Positions 1 through 5,179 of a DNA stretch of 5,179 nucleotides are shown in pieces. Origin of the DNA: an uncultured Porphyromonas sp. (GTDB lineage Bacteria; Bacteroidota; Bacteroidia; Bacteroidales; Porphyromonadaceae). The stretch lies in NCBI GenBank assembly GCA_927910985.1, contig CAKMOP010000187.1, positions 1-5,179 on the forward strand, written 5' to 3'. Every line of letters begins with the position of its first letter. The stretch's first letter is position 1. The notes under the pieces are model-generated. The model did not search any database, had not been told where the DNA came from, and saw only the letters and a list, made by a program, of their open reading frames with translations. The translations under genes were made by a program, and so were the position numbers.

Positions 1-373
1 CTCTGAACTTAATTTCACTCGTCGAAGCCCTACAATACAAGAAGATTCCGATACTTACTTCGGGTATTCCCTTGGCGGAAGTTAAGGGAAGAGGACTGCC
101 TACCGCTCCCTGTGCTTGCCTCTCAGTGTGGGACTGGATGAAGAGGCTTTCCCTCGTGTCGAACTGACGCAGGAGGAAGCTATCCGCTACTTGGCACGCG
201 AGGCCATCACGCTCTCTCCCGACACCCCTCGCGGACTTGTCCTTGTCACCTATGCAGGCTATCCATTGGGCTTTGCAAAGCACTTGGGCAACCGAACAAA
301 TAATCTTTATCCTCAGGCGTGGCGCATTCGCCACCCCGAACTCCTATTGTCTTCCCTTCAGACGAAGGGATAA
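1..373 (+). CDS. rsmF: RsmF-like 16S rRNA cytosine-C5 methyltransferase, C-terminal part (5' cut by window edge; one frameshift)
   Basis: This is the tail of a NOL1/NOP2/Sun-family, SAM-dependent RNA m5C methyltransferase; the catalytic domain lies to the left of the window. From base 3 the frame reads a helix followed by ILTSGIPLAEVKGRGLPT, and from about base 104 the next frame continues SLCLPLSVGLDEEAFPRVEL, then REAITL, PRGLVLVTYAGYPLGFAKHL and GNRTNNLYPQAWRI to a TAA at 371-373. The pieces GIPLAEVKG, FPRVEL, the REA helix, PLGF.K and GNR.NNLYP..WRIR are the usual C-terminal RNA-binding (PUA-like) region of RsmF-type enzymes. The two frames join at 101-106, where one base appears to be missing (an ancestral P-T-x-S-L-x-L would fit). 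The ATG-less ORF beginning with TTG at 116 is therefore not a real start. The gene is followed closely by trmN6 on the same strand. Family assignment is confident; the exact methylated cytosine is not shown. Confidence 0.85.
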
Positions 374-392
374 ATAGGCTCTGATGGGTTCG

Positions 393-1122
393 ATGGAAAA
401 GCCTTTTTTACCTCAAGCACTTTACCCTACACCAAGAGCATACCGCGCAGCGTGTCGGTACGGATGCGCTCCTCTTGGGGGCGTGGCCGTTTGTGCATTT
501 GCTACCTGAGCAGGCACGGATTCTGGATGTGGGAACGGGTACGGGTATTGTCTCGCTGATGATGGCGCAGCGCTTTGCTGGTGCGCAGGTCGAGGCGTGG
601 GAAGTAGAGGCTGGGGCACTGAAGGATGCAGAACGAAACTTTGCGCGCTCTCCCTTCGCCTCCACCCTCCATCTTCATTCGCAAGACTATCTAACGGCCA
701 AGCCAGAGGATTACCCAGCCTTCGACCTTATCATCTCTAATCCGCCTTATTATACGGAGGGCATTCTTACCGAGGATGTGCGACTGACCTTAGCCAGACA
801 CGTGACAGATGGGCTTTCGCCAGAAGCGCTTCTTCGCACGGCTGCAGCACTTTTAGCTCCACGAGGTGCCTTGGCCTTCATCTCTCCAGCAGCTTCGCTT
901 CCCCACCTAAGACGTATTGCTGTTGAGTCTGGCTGGAGATTGAGCGAACTCGTAACCATCTATTCTAAGCCACAAGAACCAAAACGCACTCTCTCCTTAT
1001 GGTGCCGTCTCGTGGCGACAGATGGATATGTTCTGACGCACTACACGGAGCTGACACTGCAGGATGCAACGGGTATGCCCTCCACAGCCTATCACGCCTG
1101 GCTGCAGGACTATCTCCTGTGA
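393..1122 (+). CDS. trmN6: tRNA1(Val) (adenine(37)-N6)-methyltransferase, TrmN6/YfiC type (one frameshift near the N-terminus)
   Basis: A class I SAM-dependent methyltransferase that, by family, makes m6A next to the anticodon (A37) of tRNA-Val. ATG at 393 (or in-frame ATG at 384) opens MEKPF; after a T6 run (404-409) the reading continues one base later as YLKHFTLHQEHTAQRVGTDA, then LLLGAW. In the corrected numbering this gives about 242 residues, the usual size for YfiC. The N-terminal F-x-x-H/Q and VGTDALLLGAW signature is typical; motif I is ILDVGTGTGI (about 43-52) and the adenine N6-methylase motif is NPPYY (about 116-120). With T5 in place of T6 the gene would be one open frame. In the raw sequence the downstream frame has no ATG before the conserved core: a TGA sits at 382-384, and TTG 475 would cut off the N-terminal signature. 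It starts 10-19 bases after the rsmF stop, so co-transcription is likely. Ends with TGA. Confidence 0.88.
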
Positions 1123-1168
1123 TTACCTTTTCCTTCTAAAAGGTGGGATTGCTATCGGCGATCTCCTT

Positions 1169-1198
1169 CTTTCCACGCTTGGAAAGTTTTCTTTCCAA
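1169..1198 (+). terminator. Possible trmN6 terminator with a competing hairpin
   Basis: Three copies of one 7-base word in alternating orientation: CTTTCCA (1169-1175), TGGAAAG (1180-1186), CTTTCCA (1191-1197). The first two form a 7-bp stem with a 4-base loop followed by TTTTCTTT, which is terminator-like and lies 46 bases after the trmN6 stop. The second and third form an 8-bp stem with a TTTT loop (1179-1198). The two stems use the same middle arm and cannot coexist. Low G+C makes either stem moderate, so termination is an inference. Confidence 0.4.
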
Positions 1199-1215
1199 CT
1201 GAGGCAACTCCTTTT

Positions 1216-1247
1216 CCACAGGAGGAACATGCTCTTTCCTCCTGTGG
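1216..1247. repeat. Perfect 12-bp inverted repeat, 8-base loop
   Basis: CCACAGGAGGAA (1216-1227), loop CATGCTCT, TTCCTCCTGTGG (1236-1247). The pairing is perfect and G+C-rich, so it would form a stable RNA hairpin on either strand. There is no T-run on either side as a classical intrinsic terminator would have, but its place after trmN6 fits a terminator or 3'-end stabiliser. The left arm contains AGGAGG three bases before an ATG (1229), opening a 7-codon frame MLFPPVV that ends at TAG 1252; the spacing is short and Bacteroidota rely little on such motifs, so translation is doubtful. Confidence 0.7.
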
Positions 1248-1384
1248 TATAGCATCTCTCCCAGTATAGCCTTGCTTATATCCTATGGGTGATAGCCCTG
1301 TCATCCTCTTTCTGGCTTTGGTATTCCATCTTAACTACGGCTCTAAAGGACGGAATGTGCACAGAGATTTAATCTAATGGATAG

Positions 1385-1418
1385 ATTGGGGTAAAAGGAA
1401 AAAAAATGTTTAGCTTTG
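1385..1418 (+). promoter_or_regulatory. Bacteroidota-type promoter for the DUF349 gene
   Basis: TAGCTTTG at 1411-1418 is an exact match to the Bacteroidota -7 consensus TAnnTTTG. Upstream, ATTGG (1385-1389) is an imperfect -33 box (consensus TTTG) at a spacing of about 21-22 bases. The spacer contains an A8 run (1399-1406), so its length could vary by slippage. A start site would fall near 1422-1426, giving a leader of about 95 bases. The box is also framed by a small inverted repeat, TTAGC 1410-1414 with GCTAA 1420-1424, which could be chance. Confidence 0.55.
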
Positions 1419-1436
1419 TGCTAAGCAAGATTTTAG

Positions 1437-1491
1437 TCCCTATTATATCGCTTGGCGAGCTATACGGCTTCGTCCCGAGATAGTATAGGGA
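1437..1491 (+). promoter_or_regulatory. Foldable 5' leader element upstream of DUF349
   Basis: TCCCTAT (1437-1443) pairs perfectly with ATAGGGA (1485-1491) and encloses two small hairpins: TCGC/GCGA with loop TTG (1448-1458) and CGG/CCG with a 7-base loop (1465-1477). Together these draw a three-way junction ending 27 bases before the ATG. A rival pairing, CTATAC (1460-1465) with GTATAG (1483-1488), uses part of the same closing arm. It matches no riboswitch class I recognise, and short pairings of this kind can arise by chance. Confidence 0.3.
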
Positions 1492-1518
1492 TGAGGTAGC
1501 ATCACAATATAGAATAGA

Positions 1519-3324
1519 ATGACTATGGAACTCCCTCAGATTCCAGACCAAGCGCAGCTTGACCTTAATGCTCCCGCAGCACAAAATGCGGCTACAGCCT
1601 CCGACCAGACTCCCTCCTATCAGACGATGAGCCCACAGGAGCTTGTCGACCACTTGGCTGTACTCCTTCAGCAAGATGAACTCCCAGAGCGCAAGCTCGT
1701 AGAGAGTATCCGTGGTCAATTTATTCGTCGACGTGAGCGCCTTGATCCTAATGATAAGGCACAACAAGAGTCCTTTGAAGTGCAGGAACTACGCCTTGAG
1801 GGGCTGCTTTCCACCTTCCGCGAACACGATAAGAAGCGCCAGGAAGCCCTTGAGCAACTCTATGCCGAGAATAAGGAAAAGAAAGAACAGCTACTTCAGC
1901 GCTTTGAAGAGCTCTTCAAGAGCAACGAAGAAGGAGCTGAGTTCGGCAGTCTCTACTCTACATTCACTGAAATTCGTGATGAATGGAATGCTCTTGTACA
2001 ACTTGACCCGAAGGATGCCTCGGTACTCAATCGTCGCTTCTATGAGCTACGCGAGCAATTCTATGACCTCAAGGCGATCAATGATGATCTGCGTCAGATT
2101 GACTTCAAGAAGAACTTAGAGGCTAAGCAGGAGATTCTTGCTGAACTGCGTCAGCTGGATAGTGTCAAGGATACGATCGCAGCTTATCGACGTCTCCAAG
2201 AGCTGACTGCTCAGTGGCATGAGCTGGGACCCGTATCCAAGGAGCATCGCCAGGAGATCAATTCCGAATTTAAGCAGCTGGCCACGGCGCAGCATAAGCG
2301 TCATCAAGAGTTCCATGACCAGCGTAAGGCTACGGAAGAAGAGAATCTCCAAGCTAAGGAACGCCTTTGCCTGCAGGTAGAAGAGATGCTGGCTTCGGCA
2401 CCTCTCTCGTCTCATTCAGCTTTCAATAAGGCTGTCGAGCAAATTAAGGCCCTTCAGGAAGAGTGGCGCAAGATCGGTCGTGCTCCACGCAAGGATAATG
2501 AATCAATTTATCAGCGCTTCCGTGCAGGTATCGATGCCTTCTTCCGCCGTCGCAATGAGTTCTTTAAGGCCAATCACGAGCATGCCGAAGAAATCTTACA
2601 GAAGAAGCGTGAACTAATCGAGCGTGCTGCAGCACTTAAAGACAGTACTGATTGGGACGCAACAGCTACAGCACTCAAGGATCTACAGAAGGAATGGCAG
2701 GATCTGGGAGCTGTGCCAGCTAAGTACAGTCAGAAGATCTGGGAAGAGTTCCGTGCCAGCTTTGATTACTTCTTTGAGCGTAAGAAGAAGGAGGCTCCTC
2801 GTCGTGATAAGGCTTATTCAGAGGCACGTAAGAGTCTCGCCGTCAAGCGTGAGATCATCAAGGAACTCACAGCTATCAATGAAGGGGAGGTTCCAGAAAA
2901 CCTCCGTGATCTACTCAATAGCTACAACGAACGCTGGAAGCAAGCTGGCTTCGTCCCCCACAAGGAGCGCGAAGCAATTAACGCTGCTTATCGCGAGCTA
3001 TTGGATGCCCTACACGGCAAGCTCCGTCGCCATCGTGAGGAGCGTCGCCTCTCAGGTTACAGTGCCTCACTCAGCAACCTCGAAGGCAAGGGTGCTACGC
3101 TGCAGAGTGAGCATAGCCGCATGCAGCGGCACTTAGATCGCTTGCGTAGCGAGCTGCAGACCTACGAAAGCAACCTGACACGCCTTAATATCAGCAGTAA
3201 GTCGGGCTCTTCTCTGCTCAGCGAAGTCGAGCGCAAGCGCGATGCTCTGGTCGCAGATATCCATCTGACGGAGCAGAAGATTGCTCTGCTTATCGACAAG
3301 GAGAAGGCGACCGAAGAGGCTTAG
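1519..3324 (+). CDS. DUF349 repeat protein
   Basis: A 601-residue cytoplasmic, highly charged, largely helical protein with no signal peptide or membrane segment. After an Ala/Gln-rich low-complexity N-terminus (about 1-40) and a helical region (about 40-125), it carries five DUF349 repeats. Each is marked by a Trp at the same place: W156, W233, W316, W393, W473, a spacing of 77-83 residues. The repeat pattern is L..EW..[IL]G..P......I...FR...D.FF..R, clearest in repeats 3 (EEWRKIGRAP, DAFFRRRNEFF) and 4 (KEWQDLGAVP, DYFFERKKK). The last 80 or so residues look like a coiled coil. DUF349 proteins of this length are common in Bacteroidota; their biochemical role is not established and I assign none. 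ATG 1519 is preceded by A-rich sequence without a Shine-Dalgarno motif; ATG 1525 is an alternative. It is the only gene here without a frame break. It has its own promoter and terminator, so it is probably monocistronic. Confidence 0.92.
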   Translation: MTMELPQIPDQAQLDLNAPAAQNAATASDQTPSYQTMSPQELVDHLAVLLQQDELPERKLVESIRGQFIRRRERLDPNDKAQQESFEVQELRLEGLLSTFREHDKKRQEALEQLYAENKEKKEQLLQRFEELFKSNEEGAEFGSLYSTFTEIRDEWNALVQLDPKDASVLNRRFYELREQFYDLKAINDDLRQIDFKKNLEAKQEILAELRQLDSVKDTIAAYRRLQELTAQWHELGPVSKEHRQEINSEFKQLATAQHKRHQEFHDQRKATEEENLQAKERLCLQVEEMLASAPLSSHSAFNKAVEQIKALQEEWRKIGRAPRKDNESIYQRFRAGIDAFFRRRNEFFKANHEHAEEILQKKRELIERAAALKDSTDWDATATALKDLQKEWQDLGAVPAKYSQKIWEEFRASFDYFFERKKKEAPRRDKAYSEARKSLAVKREIIKELTAINEGEVPENLRDLLNSYNERWKQAGFVPHKEREAINAAYRELLDALHGKLRRHREERRLSGYSASLSNLEGKGATLQSEHSRMQRHLDRLRSELQTYESNLTRLNISSKSGSSLLSEVERKRDALVADIHLTEQKIALLIDKEKATEEA

Positions 3325-3354
3325 TTATTGGCTCCTCCAATTACAGCATAACAT

Positions 3355-3399
3355 ACTCCCCAGGGACATCTTTTCGAGGTGTGCCTGGGGAGTCTTTTT
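3355..3399 (+). terminator. Intrinsic terminator of the DUF349 gene
   Basis: ACTCCCCAGG (3355-3364) pairs perfectly with CCTGGGGAGT (3384-3393). After a G-G mismatch the stem can continue inwards with ACATC/GGTGT-type pairs, leaving a small loop around 3373-3375. It is followed by C and TTTTT (3395-3399). It begins 30 bases after the DUF349 stop and is a textbook rho-independent terminator. Its T-run ends only 11 bases before the ATG of the next gene. Confidence 0.92.
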
Positions 3400-3410
3400 A
3401 GCCTCTCTTT

Positions 3411-3754
3411 ATGATGCTTGCTCGTATGCTGGTGCACTATGGTCTGCACTTCGTTTTTCCTTTGGTGATAGCAGCTCTATGGCCGCGAAGGAGATGGCAG
3501 GTGGTGTATATGCTCCTTCTCTCTACGATGCTCATTGATATAGATCACCTCTTGGCACGCCCGATCTTTGACCCTAATCGCTGCAGTGTCGGGACGCATC
3601 TATTGCATTCTTATCCGATGGTAGCTCTCTATGTGGTGATGCTCTTCCTGCCCTATGCACGCTGGGGATGGCCTTGGTGGCTGAGGGTCTTAGCTGTGGG
3701 ATTGACCTTCCATATTTTCACGGTTGGCAGGACTTCTATCTGTGGTTACACTAA
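3411..3754 (+). CDS. DUF6122 family small membrane protein (one frameshift near the C-terminus)
   Basis: A small integral membrane protein of unknown function. It begins MMLARMLVHYGLHFVFPLVI (ATG 3411; 3414 and 3426 are alternatives) and shows about four hydrophobic segments. The conserved family features are HYGLHF.FP near the start, LIDIDHLLA (about 40-48), PIFDPNRCSVGTHLLHSYP (about 51-69) and a C-terminal HxxxDxxD. That last motif is broken: the raw frame reads FHIFTVGRTSICGY and runs on to TAA 3771-3773. One extra base near 3723 would give HIFTDWQDFYLWLH and TAA 3752-3754, a protein of about 114 residues. The corrected stop also leaves the terminator at 3776 clear of the gene. The acidic/His pattern (DIDH, N-R-x4-H..HS, HxxxDxxD) resembles that of YdjM-like membrane metal-hydrolase families, but catalysis is only inference. 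No promoter is visible between the preceding terminator and this gene, so it may depend on read-through or an internal promoter. Confidence 0.8.
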
Positions 3755-3775
3755 GCGTAGTAGCTGGATATAATA

Positions 3776-3813
3776 AGGACGCCCCGATAAGCGGAAAGTT
3801 TATCGGGCGTCCT
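3776..3813. terminator. Bidirectional terminator between convergent genes
   Basis: AGGACGCCCCGATAA (3776-3790) pairs with TTATCGGGCGTCCT (3800-3813), 14 bp with a single bulged C and a 9-base loop. On the minus strand it follows the GH109-family stop by 18 bases and is followed by TTATTATA, a fair T-rich tail. On the plus strand it lies 21 bases after the corrected DUF6122 stop and is followed by GTTTAAG, a weaker tail. It probably serves both genes. Confidence 0.85.
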
Positions 3814-3831
3814 GTTTAAGAGAGTAGCGGC

Positions 3832-5164
3832 TTACTTGGCGAAGTGAAGCTGTAGACCCTTGATGCGCTTCCATGCTCCACGTGTGAAGTCAGGCATAGC
3901 GACAGGGGCCGACTGATGCTCCAGAGAGAGGCGCGTGAGCTCACCCATCGTTGACCATTCAGCCAAGTCATAAACGTCCATATCAAGAGGAAGACCGTTG
4001 CGGAGGCAGTAGATGAGGCGATAGTCCATGATGAAGTCCATACCACCATGACCACCGACCTTCTTAGCCTTCTCTGCGATCTCCTTCTGTATAGGATGCT
4101 GGTACTTATTCATCAGCTCCGTCTTAGTTGCTTCGCTGACGAAGTCGTGGCTCTTCAGGTCTTCGTGGTTAGGTACAGCCTTGAGGTTCTGTTCCGTTGG
4201 GCGGAGAGCATAGCCTTCGACAGGGTACTTGTTAGCGAAGCCATCGGTGCCGATGACCTGATACATACGGTCGTAGGGACGATAGGAGGTGACGTTGTGC
4301 TCGATGTAGATGGTCTTGCCGAGAGCAGTCTTGATGAGCGTCTGAGTCATCTCGCCATTCTTGAGGACGGGATTCTCTACCCCCATCTTCTGCTTCATGA
4401 AGCGAGGAAGCGAAGTAGCGGGGACATCCATGGAGGTGAGGTACTCCATGCGATCACCACGGTGTATGTTCAGCACCCAGCAAGCGGGGCCAAGGCCGTG
4501 CGTAGCATATACATCCCCACGATGCTCTTGGTTGAACTTCAGACGCCAGTTGCCTTCGTAGTACTTCCAGAAGGGCTCAAGGTTGTGGATGTAAGCCCCC
4601 TTGGCACTGAGTACTTCGCCGAAGAGCCCCTGCTGTGCCATGTTGAGTGTAGTGAGCTCGAAGAAGTCATACACGCAGTTCTCGAGCATCATGCAGTGAC
4701 GCTGGGTGCGCTCAGCGGTATTGACTACATCCCAGGCTTCTTGGAGGCTGGTGACGGCTGGTACTTCGCAGGCGACGTGCTTCCCCTTCTGCATCGCATA
4801 GATCATCATCGGAGCGTGACGAGCCCAGTCGGTAGCGATGTAGACGAGGTCTATGTCGGGGCGGTCGCAGAGCTCCTTCCATGCTTCTTCGCTCCCCGTG
4901 TAGGTAGCTGCTTCGGGGAGACCTGCCTTCTTTAGGATGGCTTGGCTCTTTTCTACTCGCTCTGGATGGAGGTCGCAGATAGCCTTGATCTCTACACCTT
5001 CGAGGTGGGTAAAAGCGCTCGACGGCACCTGGACCACGCATACCCAGCCCGATGAAGCCCACACGTACGACGGGCATTGGGGCAAGACAGTCACGACCGA
5101 GGACATCCATTCTGAACCAGTCAGGACGCTTGGGAATAGCGGTCATCGATTGAAGATAACTCAT
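3832..5164 (-). CDS. GH109-family NAD-dependent glycosidase (alpha-N-acetylgalactosaminidase type, Gfo/Idh/MocA fold; one frameshift)
   Basis: An NAD-dependent glycosidase-type protein. GH109 enzymes, by family, hold NAD+ tightly and cleave alpha-linked GalNAc by transient oxidation, elimination, addition and reduction. The upstream frame (ATG 5164) reads VRVGFIGLGMRGPGAVERF, with the Rossmann motif G39-L-G-M-R-G44. The next frame continues THLEGVEIKAICDLHPERVE, then DLVYIATDW, GKHVACEVPA (about 127-136), NCVYDFFELTTLNMAQQGLF (about 162-181), HRGDVYATHGLGPAC (about 214-228) and, near the end, GGHGGMDFIMDYR and LPLDMDVYDLAEW. These are GH109 signatures, closer to that family than to ordinary sugar dehydrogenases. 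The switch lies in a T4 run (plus-strand A4, 5011-5014); T3 would give one open frame of 443 residues. The frame is still open upstream of 5164 to the window edge, and many relatives carry an N-terminal signal or lipoprotein segment, so the real start may lie outside. The raw frame's ATG at 5106 would lose the NAD motif. Likely role: release of GalNAc from mucin or blood-group-like glycans. Confidence 0.87.
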
Positions 5165-5179
5165 TCTTAGGGACTGCTT

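Larger units (their letters stand above)
1123..1518. other. 396-base intergenic region with hairpins, promoter and leader
   Basis: No protein-coding gene is supported here. The left half (1125-1247) carries a run of inverted repeats: a weak 7-bp one directly after the trmN6 stop (ACCTTTT 1125-1131 with AAAAGGT 1138-1144), an overlapping pair at 1169-1198, and a perfect 12-bp stem at 1216-1247. I see nothing in 1250-1380. The right half holds a TAnnTTTG promoter box at 1411-1418 and about 100 bases of leader before the DUF349 start. Reading frames that cross the region are extensions of trmN6 shadows or lie antisense to the DUF349 start. Confidence 0.7.

Noticed and set aside
475..480. TTG at 475 as the trmN6 start
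   Set aside because: It would remove the conserved N-terminal HFTLHQE and VGTDALL region, which is present just upstream in the same frame.
1447..1492. Possible tRNA in the DUF349 leader
   Set aside because: The pairings are too short, and no T-arm (GTTCRA) or proper anticodon arm can be drawn.
1369..1767. 132-codon open frame on the minus strand over the DUF349 promoter and start
   Set aside because: It covers a promoter, leader and the start of a real gene on the other strand, and resembles no protein family.
2624..3136. 170-codon frame inside the DUF349 gene
   Set aside because: Shifted frame of a repeat-containing gene; Ser/Arg-rich composition typical of an out-of-frame reading.
3281..3538. 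85-codon frame bridging DUF349 and DUF6122
   Set aside because: It runs through a strong terminator and overlaps both genes out of frame.
4361..4561. Small plus-strand frame opposite GH109
   Set aside because: Antisense to conserved coding sequence, with no family signature or start context of its own.
4048..4935. 295-codon open frame on the plus strand
   Set aside because: It lies wholly antisense to the well-conserved GH109-family gene, and its translation shows no recognisable family; it is a by-product of that gene's codon use.

Overview
The window looks like a piece of a Bacteroidota chromosome, most likely Porphyromonas or a close relative. This rests on four things read from the sequence: the Bacteroidota-type protein families (a five-repeat DUF349 protein, a DUF6122 membrane protein, a GH109-type enzyme), start codons preceded by A-rich sequence with no Shine-Dalgarno motif, a promoter-like TAnnTTTG box, and a base composition near one half G+C. 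The genus is an inference and I could not run a search.

Layout, left to right: (1) the C-terminal part of an RsmF-like (NOL1/NOP2/Sun) rRNA m5C methyltransferase, running in from the left edge; (2) 10-19 bases later on the same strand, a TrmN6/YfiC-type tRNA1(Val) A37 N6-methyltransferase, so the two form a probable RNA-modification operon; (3) a 396-base gap holding several hairpins, a good Bacteroidota promoter and a foldable leader; (4) an intact 601-residue DUF349 protein ending in a strong intrinsic terminator; (5) a small DUF6122 membrane protein whose ATG lies 11 bases after that terminator's T-run; (6) a shared terminator; (7) on the opposite strand, a GH109-family (Gfo/Idh/MocA fold) NAD-dependent glycosidase running out of, or starting just inside, the right edge.

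The most notable property of the window is that four of its five genes (all except DUF349) each carry exactly one frame break. In every case the family's conserved sequence continues in a neighbouring frame. Two breaks sit in T-runs (T6 at 404-409; A4 on the plus strand at 5011-5014), each one base too long. The other two (about 101-106 and 3720-3725) look like one missing base. Four unrelated genes failing this way beside an intact 1.8-kb gene fits indel errors in the sequence better than gene decay, but real phase variation or pseudogenisation cannot be excluded from one sequence. I give frame-corrected gene extents and describe each break.

I see no mobile element, CRISPR array, tRNA or rRNA, and no convincing new defence or biosynthetic system. 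The less explained parts are the gap at 1123-1518 with its mutually exclusive hairpins and leader, and the terminator set directly against the DUF6122 start.
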